Origin: Clostridia bacterium
Lineage (GTDB): Bacteria > Bacillota > Clostridia > Oscillospirales > Acutalibacteraceae
Reading direction: 5' to 3'
DNA: 64,000 bases
Assembly (NCBI GenBank): GCA_017517865.1
Contig: JAFWYB010000052.1
Coordinates: 1-64,000, forward strand
The notes under the pieces were generated by a model. The model saw only the letters and a list, made by a program, of their open reading frames with translations, made no database searches and was not told the origin of the DNA. Of the stretch, positions 18,122-26,439 are shown in pieces (within the stretch, counting starts at the first letter, position 1; each line of letters starts with the position of its first letter). A program made the translations under genes and the position numbers.

Positions 18122-19486
18122 TCATCGGGTGCGTTCAAATTTTCGTATTTTACTGATTTCTGCCTTATGCTCTTTTTGCAAGAGCTCATATAAATGGGGA
18201 GATTTATGAAGAATATCTTCTGCCTGTTTTAACTTCTTTCTCAATGGCGTTATTTCTTCTGTAATCTCCTTGCGCATAGTTTTGTACCGTTCCTTATCTT
18301 CGGGTGTACTTGCTCTGCGCTTTTTGTTATCTGCCTTGCTTCGCTTTTCTTCAAGCGCGGCAATTTTTGCTTCGGTTTCATCAATGGTAACTGATAAATC
18401 ATCAGTAGTCTGAATCTGATTGTCAGTCAAGAAATGATAGTCAGCCACATACTGTTTAATATCTTTGGCGGCGTGTCTCATTTCAGGAGAAATGAGCATT
18501 GCATCTGCAACTTCCTTTAACAACTGAAACACCAAGATTATTAATAGGAACATAGTGTTTACATAAATAACCTCAGGTCTTTTACCGTGCTCAATACCAA
18601 ACTCCAATTTCTTTCTTACTGATTCAAGAGGAAAGTATCTGCGTCTTGCATAGAAGAAGTTGTTCCAATCCGCAAGATGATGACCGCTATAAAAGGTTTC
18701 GTTGAATCTTTTTTCTATCCCTTCTACTGTATAGCCAAGACCTTCAACTCTTACGCCTCTTTCCCAATCCTTTGCCTTGATAGTGAATCGCCTGTAATCT
18801 ACCTCATATCCCATAGTGAAAAGTACTCTCCTGAAATCATCCCAGTTGGTTGCAACAGTAAGACAGATTTCTATATCTTCTTTGAGCATATCTCTGTGAG
18901 TTTTGTTGCCTTGTTTATGAAGCCAATAGGCTTTCTTTTCACCGCCGTAGAAGGGTGCGTTTTCAAGAACTGATTTGCCTCTTTCTTTGCAGATGGCATC
19001 AGATATTTTTCTCAGCTCATAATGGTCACCGATTTTGTTTCGGAATTTAAGACCATCCTTGAAAGATGTGCTGTTAATGACAAAATGGTTATGCAGGTGA
19101 TGCTGTTTATCAAGATGGGTAGTAACTATCACCTGATATTTGTCGCCCCACATTTTTCTTGCTGTTTCTATCCCTATTTCATGACACTCTTCGGGAGTGA
19201 CTTCATCTTCCTTAAAGCTCTGATAACCGTGATAAGCTACAACAGAGCCTCTTTCACCGAACTTCTTTTTAACCGCTACCATTTGTGCATAAGCATTATG
19301 CTTGGAGCAGTTGATACCGCTGACGAAAAGCTCTTGGTCAGTTTTGTTACTGTTTTCTGCGTACTGTAAGGTAGCATATAAATCTGAGTCAAAGAATTTA
19401 GGATTCATAGTTTTATCGGGGTTTTCAGCGTAAACAATAACAGACTTTAATTTGCCTTTCACAGGCCAGAATCCTGTGGTTGCCAA
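18122..19486 (-). CDS. Relaxase/mobilization nuclease (MobA/VirD2-like)
   Basis: 454 residues. The N-terminal relaxase has YHGYQSFKEDEVTPEE and the histidine triad HLDKQHHLHNHFVINS (about 122-137), the metal site of MOBP-type enzymes. It continues with FKDGLKFRNKIGDHYELRKISDAIC. The C-terminal third is helical and highly charged (coiled coil about 370-454). It would nick oriT and lead DNA into a recipient using a helper secretion system. The start is a TTG (19486) behind AAAGGAG; no in-frame ATG is available upstream. It overlaps the MobC-like gene by 28 bases. Confidence 0.9.
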   Translation of the reverse strand: MATTGFWPVKGKLKSVIVYAENPDKTMNPKFFDSDLYATLQYAENSNKTDQELFVSGINCSKHNAYAQMVAVKKKFGERGSVVAYHGYQSFKEDEVTPEECHEIGIETARKMWGDKYQVIVTTHLDKQHHLHNHFVINSTSFKDGLKFRNKIGDHYELRKISDAICKERGKSVLENAPFYGGEKKAYWLHKQGNKTHRDMLKEDIEICLTVATNWDDFRRVLFTMGYEVDYRRFTIKAKDWERGVRVEGLGYTVEGIEKRFNETFYSGHHLADWNNFFYARRRYFPLESVRKKLEFGIEHGKRPEVIYVNTMFLLIILVFQLLKEVADAMLISPEMRHAAKDIKQYVADYHFLTDNQIQTTDDLSVTIDETEAKIAALEEKRSKADNKKRRASTPEDKERYKTMRKEITEEITPLRKKLKQAEDILHKSPHLYELLQKEHKAEISKIRKFERTR

Positions 19487-19773
19487 TTTTCAATTTGCTC
19501 CTTTCTTGGTTTAATGAGTACATTGCTGATTTCAGCAAGAAGATTAAAAGCCTCTGTTTCAACATCTTTTGAAATACCCATATCAATAAGTGCATCAAAC
19601 TTTTCACAGAAATGAAAAAAGGCATCAGGCGGAACCGCTTTCGGTTCAAAGCCCAATGCTCTTTGTTTGACATATTCACTTGTTGATAATCCGCATTTTG
19701 AAGCATTACGCTCAATCTTCTTTTTCTCTTTTTCTGTAACTCTTGCTACAATTCTGATGTCTTTGATAAGTTT
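19459..19773 (-). CDS. MobC-like relaxosome protein, start codon unclear
   Basis: Reading back from the stop at 19459, the frame is open to a stop at 19774-19776. The sequence has MobC features: KEKKKIERNASKCGLSTSEYV (ribbon-helix-helix-type) and GFEPKAVPPDAFFHF, then a helical end. The first canonical start in frame is TTG at 19656, inside the conserved domain. The GAGGTG ribosome site lies just beyond, and the only GTG there (19777) is one base out of frame. Either a rare start (ATC or ATT) is used or a one-base frameshift has broken the gene. It sits upstream of the relaxase, as usual for mobC. Confidence 0.6.
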   Translation of the reverse strand, partial: KLIKDIRIVARVTEKEKKKIERNASKCGLSTSEYVKQRALGFEPKAVPPDAFFHFCEKFDALIDMGISKDVETEAFNLLAEISNVLIKPRKEQIENWQPQDSGL

Positions 19774-20686
19774 TCACCTCTTTTCTTTTCAGGGGATATT
19801 AAGGGTGCTCCCTTAACGGGTGGCATTTGGCACACAAATGCCCTGCTCGCTACGGTGTAGGACAGACATCCATAGGATAGTTAAGTGCTTCGTCTGTCTT
19901 CCTTCACCGCAAATAAGGGCGCCCTTAATTCAGTGTTTTTGTGGCACCGTAAGTGGTGCCATATTTTTCTTTGTTCATAAAAGTGGCACCGTTTTTGAGC
20001 CATTGTGGCTCAGTTGAATTTTGTGTTGAGCCAAATTTGGCTCAGATTGTGGTTGTGCTAAGTCATTGAAAAACTCCTTTCTTATAAAATTTTATATTCA
20101 ACTGCGAAAAATGTGTCGCAGTATTCATATACCGGAATTAAGGTTTTTGGGCATAAAAATACACCCGTCAAAAGTTGACGAGTGATATGTAATTTATCCC
20201 TCTATATAGTAGTGGGAATAAGAGATATGAAATTGTTCCTGATTTATAAAAGTTTTATTGGTGGGGGCAGTTATTATATAAACAAAATTCATCTCTATTT
20301 ATATAATAGGGCACTTTTTCAAAATCACCCAAAATACCGCAACAGTTAAAAGTTGAAATCCGTAACAAGTAAAATTTTTATCCTTCTACTATACTTAATA
20401 CGGGAAAAATTCATTTTCTAATGGTATTAAGCAACAACTATAAAATGATAAACGCAACAAGTTGATGAGGCTTTATATATAAGCAAAATTAAGCATTATA
20501 CCTATTTTCAGTAAATTGTTCGTAACAAAAATTTTTCCGAAAGTGGGGGCAGTATTCAAATTGAAATTCTGCTTGTTTTTCAGTTGAGTCTTTATATTTG
20601 CTAACCGCGTATAGAGTATTATTGAATTATTACATCCTTCCTTTGAGAGAAAAATTAGTACAATTAATTTTGCAAATAAAACTTCA
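19774..20686. other. Gene-free region of the element with palindromes and repeats (candidate oriT/control region)
   Basis: No coding sequence is visible in 0.9 kb. It holds TAAGGGCGCCCTTA (about 19915-19928), TGGCACC/GGTGCCA (about 19941-19959), TGAGCCA-TTG-TGGCTCA (19996-20012), a perfect 18-bp palindrome centred on AAATTT (20027-20044), and two direct copies of GTGGGGGCAGT about 280 bases apart (near 20261 and 20544). It is AT-rich to the right. An oriT next to mobC is expected here. Confidence 0.5.
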
Positions 20687-21565
20687 TTACTTTTCTCCGT
20701 TTCTTAAAAAATATAAACACGCATTTACCTCTGCTCCGGTTATAAGAACGAACGAAGTCATATACAACCAAACCAGTAAAGCCATTACGGCACCAAGCGT
20801 CCCGTAAATAACGGAATAGTCAGCAAAATTATCAACATAAAAAGTAAATCCGATACTTACCGCCAACCATAAAATAAAGGCTGTGAAAATACCCGGCAGC
20901 ATAGACTTGAATGGTATTTTATGTTCCAAAGAAACAGAATAAAGTGTACCTATAGCAAAAAGCATAAGAATGGCAATCGGAACAAAACGAAGATATTGCC
21001 AGATATCAATAAATTGTTCAGATAACAGAAAAATGTGTGTAGGCAAATGAGTCTTAATTGTACTCAGCAAATTTTTACCCGTAAAAGAAAGAAAAATAGT
21101 TAAAACAATAACCACCAAAAGAATTAAAGTGTATAACAACTGTTTTAATGTGTATGTAATCGGATTCTTTGGTTTTTCAAGATTGTAGGCAAGCCGTACA
21201 TCTGACATAAGCCCTTTTGCCGTGCGCATGGGGAACCATATTGAAAACACTAAAGAAAACCATAACAGGGTACCGCTTGAATTATCAGATACATAATCAA
21301 GATAACCTTCTATGATATATACAACCTCATCAGGTAAAATCTGTTTAAGGACCTCTGTAACAGAATACACATCAAGGTTCAGCAGTCCCATAAAATTTGA
21401 AGTAAAAATGAGAAGAGGAAATAAGGAAAATATCAGGTAATAAGAAAGGGAAGCTGCATTCTTGCTGATATTGTGTTTAAACATATTATCAAGCAATTGG
21501 CACAAAAACTGTTTGAATGTTATTTTACCTGATTTAACTGTAGTGTTAAATTGTCTGCTTGTCAC
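20687..21565 (-). CDS. YihY/BrkB family integral membrane protein
   Basis: 292 residues, six predicted membrane helices, with the family motif SLSYYLIFSLFPLLIF near residues 41-56 and GTLGAVMALLVWLYMTSFVLITGAEVNA near the end. Members are inner-membrane proteins of uncertain transport function, historically mis-called RNase BN. GTG start at 21565, placed 7 bases after GGGGGTG; an ATG six codons earlier overlaps that site and is less likely. Last gene of the cdsA operon, separated from the AI-2E gene by a hairpin. Confidence 0.82.
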   Translation of the reverse strand: MTSRQFNTTVKSGKITFKQFLCQLLDNMFKHNISKNAASLSYYLIFSLFPLLIFTSNFMGLLNLDVYSVTEVLKQILPDEVVYIIEGYLDYVSDNSSGTLLWFSLVFSIWFPMRTAKGLMSDVRLAYNLEKPKNPITYTLKQLLYTLILLVVIVLTIFLSFTGKNLLSTIKTHLPTHIFLLSEQFIDIWQYLRFVPIAILMLFAIGTLYSVSLEHKIPFKSMLPGIFTAFILWLAVSIGFTFYVDNFADYSVIYGTLGAVMALLVWLYMTSFVLITGAEVNACLYFLRNGEK

Positions 21566-21582
21566 TGAAATACACCCCCACA

Positions 21583-21611
21583 TAAAAGCGACCGTCGCAT
21601 AAAACGACGGT
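21583..21611 (-). terminator. Terminator or attenuator between AI-2E-type gene and brkB-like gene
   Basis: On the minus strand ACCGTCG-7-base loop-CGACGGT is followed by CGCTTTTATG. The short T tract suggests partial termination within the operon. Confidence 0.55.
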
Positions 21612-21627
21612 TATTTGCTTTTTCGGA

Positions 21628-22773
21628 TTATTGCTTTTTAGCTGAAAGTCTGCGCTCTCTGTTTAATGTTGCTTCCTTGATAAGCAAGTAAGCAGTTGAA
21701 GCCATAGGCACACTTAAGAGCATACCAACAGGACCGGCAAGCTCGCCTCCTATAGTTACTGCTGCCATAATCCATATTGCAGGCAGATTCACACGGCTGC
21801 CCATCACCTTAGGATAAATAAGGTCACCTTCAAGCTGTTGTAAAATAAGAAGAAATACAATAAAGATAAGTGCTTTTATCGGCGATACTGTCACAATCAT
21901 AAATGCACCTACTATTGCACCGATAAAGCCACCGACAACAGGGATAAGCGCAGTTACGCCTACCAATGCTCCGACCGTAGGTGCATAAGGAATTCTGAGT
22001 ATCAGCATACCTACCATACAAAGCACACCTAAAATTATTGCTTCAAGAGTCTGACCTGAAATAAAATTACGAAAATTGACACTTGCAACTGATGAAGCGT
22101 GTATTAACCATTTGCCGAAGCTTTCCGGCAACCAGGCTCTTATAAGACGTTTTGACTGTGACTTTAGTTTTTCTTTACTGAACAAAATATATATTGCAAA
22201 CACAAAAGCCAGAACGAAATCAACAATCCCGCCTATAACGGAGCTTACTGTGCCGACGGCTGTATTTGCTATTGCTCCGCTTTGATTTTTAAGCCAGCCT
22301 TGCAATTTGTCAATGAGATTATCCCAGTCGATTTCAAGCAACAGGTTTCCCAAAGGAAACTGAGCAAGCTCGGATTCCGGCATTTCCTTGATTTTATTTA
22401 TAAAACCGACAACAGCCTGTACAATAATTTTAACTGCTTCTATCAATTCGGGAACAACAAGCCATACAACACCGACCACTACACCGAGAATTGCGACAAC
22501 AGACAACAAAAATGCTATAGGTCTCCGTAATTTTCTTAAAAATTTATGCTTCGTATTTTTCCACAAGTGAGCTTCAAAGAAGCGAGTAGGCACATTCAGA
22601 ATAAACGCCAGTGCAAAACCAAGAATTAACGGTAAAATAAGCTGTACACACCAATTGACAGCCTTGTATACAACACCGATATTCTGAACTCCCAAAAATA
22701 TCAGAATACAGGCAGCAACAACGCCGACAATCCAAAATGTAAGCTTTTTTCTTTTTTCTGCGGTAAGTTCCAT
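21628..22773 (-). CDS. AI-2E family transporter (PerM-like)
   Basis: 381 residues with about eight helices and the family layout: two N-terminal helices, a hydrophilic segment with amphipathic helices (about 115-175), then GFIGAIVGAFMIV and DLIYPKVMGSRVNLPAIWIM near the C-terminus. The latter is the hallmark stretch of the family. Members export AI-2 or act as ion antiporters; which applies here is unknown. Start at ATG 22773 (MELTAEKRKK) with GAGGAGAGG upstream. Part of the cdsA transcription unit controlled by the TTGA-repeat promoter. Confidence 0.87.
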   Translation of the reverse strand: MELTAEKRKKLTFWIVGVVAACILIFLGVQNIGVVYKAVNWCVQLILPLILGFALAFILNVPTRFFEAHLWKNTKHKFLRKLRRPIAFLLSVVAILGVVVGVVWLVVPELIEAVKIIVQAVVGFINKIKEMPESELAQFPLGNLLLEIDWDNLIDKLQGWLKNQSGAIANTAVGTVSSVIGGIVDFVLAFVFAIYILFSKEKLKSQSKRLIRAWLPESFGKWLIHASSVASVNFRNFISGQTLEAIILGVLCMVGMLILRIPYAPTVGALVGVTALIPVVGGFIGAIVGAFMIVTVSPIKALIFIVFLLILQQLEGDLIYPKVMGSRVNLPAIWIMAAVTIGGELAGPVGMLLSVPMASTAYLLIKEATLNRERRLSAKKQ

Positions 22774-22858
22774 AAAACCTCTCCTCGTATTTTTAATATT
22801 AAGCAACAAATACACATAAATGCAGTGCAGTTATATGCCAAACTGCACTGCAAGTTAC

Positions 22859-22936
22859 TTATTTATTCTTCTTCACAATTGCAACAATCAGACCGATAAC
22901 TGCAACAGGACAGATAACAGCAAGAGCCTTCTTCAT
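22859..22936 (-). CDS. 25-residue membrane peptide
   Basis: The peptide MKKALAVICPVAVIGLIVAI continues VKKNK and stops. It has a single hydrophobic helix flanked by basic residues and is preceded by a strong AAGGAGGA site 6-8 bases from the ATG. It lies between cdsA and the AI-2E-type gene in the same orientation, so it is part of that operon. Its role is unknown; small proteins of this shape often modulate a membrane partner. It is too short for usual gene callers. Confidence 0.65.
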   Translation of the reverse strand: MKKALAVICPVAVIGLIVAIVKKNK

Positions 22937-22954
22937 TTGTCAGTCCTCCTTTCC

Positions 22955-23767
22955 TTAAACAATGAATTCTGTGACATTACAGAACAAATATGTAAACGGA
23001 GCTACAAAGAGCATACTGTCAAAACGGTCAAGCACACCGCCGTGACCGGGCAACAGCTTTCCGTAATCTTTTATACCGCATATTCTTTTGACTGAAGAAA
23101 ATGCCAAATCGCCGAACTGTCCGAGCACGGAAGCAGAAAGAAGATAGACAGCGAGTATGCCGTAATTTACAAAAATGATGTCGTTATCGGATAAAACCCG
23201 GGCTACTATCATCAGAATAGCAACTGCACATATTGTACCTCCGACACTGCCTTCAACTGTCTTCTTAGGGCTCAACACCGGAGCGAGCTTATGCTTGCCG
23301 AAGCCTTTGCCGCAAAGATAAGCAAAAATATCCGTAAGCACTGAAATAAGCATTGTAACGCCTAATAAATAAACTCCCTTTTCAGTATTTCTGATGCCTG
23401 AAAGCGATTTGAAAAAGAAGGTTATCATAAACGCAATAATCACTGACAACAGGGGCTCAACTTTGTCTTTAACTTTTATTTTTGCCATCAATATACCAAA
23501 AAGTATAATTGCTGCTGCAAACAAAACCGCAACTATATAGACATTGCCGGGTATTGCTTCAAAGGACAAGGCAATCGCAGCAGCGCAGGAAGCCGCTGTT
23601 ATTACTTTGTTTTTGTAAAGTCCCGTTGCCTTGTACAATTCATATATTCCCTTGACGGATAAAAAGGCGATAAGCGTATTAAGAACTGCGGGAATGTGAG
23701 AAAAATATACAATCGTACCCAAAATTACGGTCAGAACTGCACCGGTTAAAACTCTTGTCAGAAACAT
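22955..23767 (-). CDS. cdsA: Phosphatidate cytidylyltransferase, element-borne copy
   Basis: 270 residues, about eight membrane helices, with the CDP-alcohol synthase signature near the C-terminus: SSVKRICGIKDYGKLLPGHGG then VLDRFDS, with conserved Lys/Asp/His/Asp residues intact. It makes CDP-diacylglycerol from phosphatidic acid and CTP, the branch point to phosphatidylglycerol, cardiolipin and others. A housekeeping copy is expected elsewhere on the chromosome, so this is probably a second, regulated copy. Promoter with three TTGA repeats at 23804-23846. Confidence 0.93.
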   Translation of the reverse strand: MFLTRVLTGAVLTVILGTIVYFSHIPAVLNTLIAFLSVKGIYELYKATGLYKNKVITAASCAAAIALSFEAIPGNVYIVAVLFAAAIILFGILMAKIKVKDKVEPLLSVIIAFMITFFFKSLSGIRNTEKGVYLLGVTMLISVLTDIFAYLCGKGFGKHKLAPVLSPKKTVEGSVGGTICAVAILMIVARVLSDNDIIFVNYGILAVYLLSASVLGQFGDLAFSSVKRICGIKDYGKLLPGHGGVLDRFDSMLFVAPFTYLFCNVTEFIV

Positions 23768-23803
23768 AAATCTTTTCCTCTTTATTACTCAAGCTATAGA
23801 TAA

Positions 23804-23857
23804 AGAATAAAAGAAAAACTTCAACAAACATTCAACCTAACATCAATTTTTGTTGAA
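23804..23857 (-). promoter_or_regulatory. TTGA-repeat operator/promoter of the cdsA operon
   Basis: On the minus strand three TTGA units at 23843-23846, 23832-23835 and 23821-23824 (11-base period), 11 bases, then -10 TATTCT (23804-23809). TTGA at 23853-23856 completes the TCAA-N6-TTGA core that is also found at the other two sites. Confidence 0.8.
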
Positions 23858-23899
23858 AAAGCGGACATCAGACCTGTTCTGACATCCGCTTTTAGTTTT

Positions 23900-24946
23900 T
23901 CAGTTTTCATTAAGTATAACCGTAAATCGGCAGCCGCCGTCTTCTGTGTTTTCGGCAAGCACCTCGCCGCCGATAATGGTCACGATTCTCTTTACAAGGG
24001 CAAGTCCTAATCCGTTTCCTTCCTGCTTATGAGATGAGTCTGCCTGATAAAACTTATCAAACAGATGCTTTTTTGCTTCTTCAGATAAACCGGGACCGTC
24101 ATCTTCAACGGTAAATAAAATATTGTCCTGTTCTTTAGTAAGATTTATTTTCACAGTACCGCAATCAGGGCTGAATTTTACAGCGTTGCCTATTATGTTA
24201 GACCAGATATGATAAGTAAGAGCCTCCGAACCGTAGTATTCTGTTTCTTCAAGCTCAACATTGAGTTCAATATTTTTTTCTGTCCAGCTCTGTTCAAGTG
24301 CAACTATGGTTTCTCTTATCTGCTCATCAAGCCTGAATTTCACCCGGTTGGTCTGAATTGACTGATTCTCAATTTTTGAAAGCAAAAGAATGTTACTGAC
24401 AAGCGACGAAAGCCTTTTTGTGTTAAAAAGTATTTTTTCGATATATTCATTTTCAATCTCGTCTATATTGTCTGTGCTTTGCAGAAGGGTTGTGTAGCCC
24501 TCAATGGCATTTATGGGAGTTTTGAATTCGTGGGAAACATTTGAAACAAAATCCGTTTGCAGAATTTCCGTTGAGGCAAGCTCCTCAGTCATTATATTAA
24601 ATCCGGAAAAAATTTCCTGTATTTCCGCAGAAGTAGATTTTGTTTCGACTCTTGTGCTGAAATCTCCGTCTGCAACCTTTTGCATTGCTTCTCCGAGAGT
24701 TTTTATCGGCTCAAGAAAACGCTTCAGAATAAATCTTGTGGCAATCATTGCAATAATGAGACAAAAAATGTTCAGCTGTAAAAGGAGATGAAAATTAGAT
24801 GCCTGAGGATTAACAAGTCTTATAAGATTTACAATGCCGAAGGCTACAAGCACACTGGCAAAAACAACACAGCCGAGAATAATAGTGAGCCTCGTGTTAA
24901 GACTTACACGGGAAAGCCTAAAACTTCTGTTTTTCTCTTTTTTCAT
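23900..24946 (-). CDS. Sensor histidine kinase with short extracytoplasmic loop
   Basis: 348 residues: two membrane helices (about 20-43 and 53-72) joined by only about 10 residues, HAMP (about 73-125), phosphoacceptor H139 in SHEFKTP, and a GHKL ATPase domain with NAVKFSP (N box), DDGPGL (G1) and GNGLGLALVK (G2). With so small an outside loop it is of the intramembrane-sensing class, which often reads a signal through a partner membrane protein such as an ABC transporter. It overlaps the response-regulator gene by 4 bases and is autoregulated by the TTGA-repeat promoter at 25696. Confidence 0.92.
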   Translation of the reverse strand: MKKEKNRSFRLSRVSLNTRLTIILGCVVFASVLVAFGIVNLIRLVNPQASNFHLLLQLNIFCLIIAMIATRFILKRFLEPIKTLGEAMQKVADGDFSTRVETKSTSAEIQEIFSGFNIMTEELASTEILQTDFVSNVSHEFKTPINAIEGYTTLLQSTDNIDEIENEYIEKILFNTKRLSSLVSNILLLSKIENQSIQTNRVKFRLDEQIRETIVALEQSWTEKNIELNVELEETEYYGSEALTYHIWSNIIGNAVKFSPDCGTVKINLTKEQDNILFTVEDDGPGLSEEAKKHLFDKFYQADSSHKQEGNGLGLALVKRIVTIIGGEVLAENTEDGGCRFTVILNEN

Positions 24947-25614
24947 ATCTTACTCACCTTATACCCTACACCTCTGATCGTAACAATTTTAAAATCATTG
25001 TTATCCTTAAATCTGTCTCTGAGTCTTCCTATGTGAACATCTATAGTGTGGGTATCGCTTTCCGAATCATAGCCCCACACATCATCCATAAGCTGTTGAC
25101 GGGTGAATATCCGTCCCGGGTAGGATGCCATTTTATAAAGAAGCATAAACTCCTTCTGCGGAAGCGATACACTGCCGTCAAGGGAGTGTACGGTAAAGGT
25201 ATCACATTCGAGAACAGTATCGCCTATGGTTTGTCTTCTCTCATTTATCATCTGGGCACGGCGCAAAAGAGCCTGAACACGGATAACCATTTCATTGACA
25301 TTGACAGGCTTAATCATGTAATCATCCGAGCCCGACAGAAAGCCCAGACGCATATCGTCAAAGGCATCCTTCGCCGTTATCATCATAACAGGTGTATTGT
25401 TTCCGTATTCACGAAGGGTACGGACAAATTCATAGCCGTCCATATTCGGCATCATAACATCAGAAATTATTATATCAAAATAATCGTTTTCCATTGCGTC
25501 AAGAGCTTCCTTGCCGTCGGAAACCTCTTTAACAGCAAAGCCGTTTTTTATAAGCACATGAGCAAAAAGTCTTCTCAGCTCACGGTCATCTTCAGCAATA
25601 AGTATTTTAAACAT
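24943..25614 (-). CDS. OmpR/PhoB-type response regulator
   Basis: 223 residues: receiver domain with acidic pocket E8-D9-D10, phosphorylation site D52 (IIISDVMMPNMDG) and K102-type lysine (MMITAKDAF), then a winged-helix domain (about 128-222; FTRQQLMDDVWGY, DTHTIDVHIGRLRDRF). OmpR-type regulators bind tandem direct repeats with about 11-base spacing, exactly the arrangement of the TTGA repeats in front of this gene and four other cargo transcripts, so it is the prime candidate to bind them. Confidence 0.95.
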   Translation of the reverse strand: MFKILIAEDDRELRRLFAHVLIKNGFAVKEVSDGKEALDAMENDYFDIIISDVMMPNMDGYEFVRTLREYGNNTPVMMITAKDAFDDMRLGFLSGSDDYMIKPVNVNEMVIRVQALLRRAQMINERRQTIGDTVLECDTFTVHSLDGSVSLPQKEFMLLYKMASYPGRIFTRQQLMDDVWGYDSESDTHTIDVHIGRLRDRFKDNNDFKIVTIRGVGYKVSKI

Positions 25615-25695
25615 ATTTATCGCACCTCCTGAAGTATTCTCTTATTATTCTATATTTCTTAATCTAAAGTGTCAAGATTTCAGAGTTTACGGTTT

Positions 25696-25738
25696 ATAAT
25701 AACTTTAATTTTTCAACTGTTATTCAAGTAAAGTTCAA
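25696..25738 (-). promoter_or_regulatory. TTGA-repeat operator/promoter of the two-component system
   Basis: Minus strand: TTGA at 25735-25738, 25724-25727, 25713-25716 (11-base period), 11 bases, then -10 TATTAT (25696-25701). Back-to-back with the mntP operator. Confidence 0.8.
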
Positions 25739-25744
25739 CATCTG

Positions 25745-25787
25745 TTGAGAATAGATTGAAAAACAGTTGAATTTTGTCGTATATACT
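25745..25787 (+). promoter_or_regulatory. TTGA-repeat operator/promoter of mntP-lipid kinase unit
   Basis: TTGA at 25745, 25756 and 25767 (11-base period), 11 bases, -10 TATACT (25782-25787), 42 bases before the mntP start. Confidence 0.8.
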
Positions 25788-25829
25788 ATTTTTTAAAGTT
25801 TATCAAACAAAAAAACGGAGATAAAACAT

Positions 25830-26405
25830 ATGAATCTGGATTTTACATTTTTCTTTGACAGTATTATGCTCGGTGTGGGACTCGCGATGGATGCTTTTTC
25901 TGTATCTCTTGCAAACGGTCTTAATGAGCCGAAAATGAAAACAGGGAAAATGTGCGGTATTTCCGGTGTTTTTGCTCTCTTTCAGTTCGGAATGCCGATG
26001 ATAGGATGGATATGTGTTTCATCCTTTGCACAGCATTTTGCTTCTTTCGGGAAATTCATTCCGATTATTGCCTTTGTTCTTCTATCTTACATAGGAGGAA
26101 AGATGCTTTACGAAGGAATCAGAAACAAAAATGACAGCGAGGAAGGTGCTGTCGGTTTCAAAGCACTTCTTGTGCAAGGGGTTGCCACTTCTATCGATGC
26201 ACTTTCAGTAGGATTTACTGTTTCCGACTACAACTTACCCGAGGCTTTGCTTGCCTGTCTTCTTATCGGTGTTGTAACATTTTTTATCTGCCTTGCGGGA
26301 CTTTTTATAGGTAAGAAGGCAGGTACGAAGCTTGCGGGAAAAGCAGGTATTCTCGGTGGTGTAATTCTTATTTTTATCGGACTTAAAATTCTGATTACAG
26401 GATAA
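25830..26405 (+). CDS. mntP: MntP-like manganese efflux pump
   Basis: 191 residues, six helices. The two MntP repeats are clear: GVGLAMDAFSVSLANGL (about 13-29) and GVATSIDALSVGFTV (about 116-130), with the conserved membrane aspartates in AMDAF and SIDAL. It exports Mn(II) in characterised bacteria. In an envelope-lipid island it might adjust Mn available to phosphotransfer enzymes or the transported ion might differ; that is inference. CGGAG precedes the ATG. It is first in a two-gene unit with the lipid kinase. Confidence 0.88.
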   Translation: MNLDFTFFFDSIMLGVGLAMDAFSVSLANGLNEPKMKTGKMCGISGVFALFQFGMPMIGWICVSSFAQHFASFGKFIPIIAFVLLSYIGGKMLYEGIRNKNDSEEGAVGFKALLVQGVATSIDALSVGFTVSDYNLPEALLACLLIGVVTFFICLAGLFIGKKAGTKLAGKAGILGGVILIFIGLKILITG

Positions 26406-26439
26406 AATGATTAAATACATATTTTAAGAGGAGAAGCAA

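Noticed and set aside
19425-19715. 96-residue minus-strand open frame over the MobC-like gene
   Set aside because: The residues in this frame are low in family likeness, whereas the overlapping frame (19459-19773) reads as a conserved MobC-like sequence.
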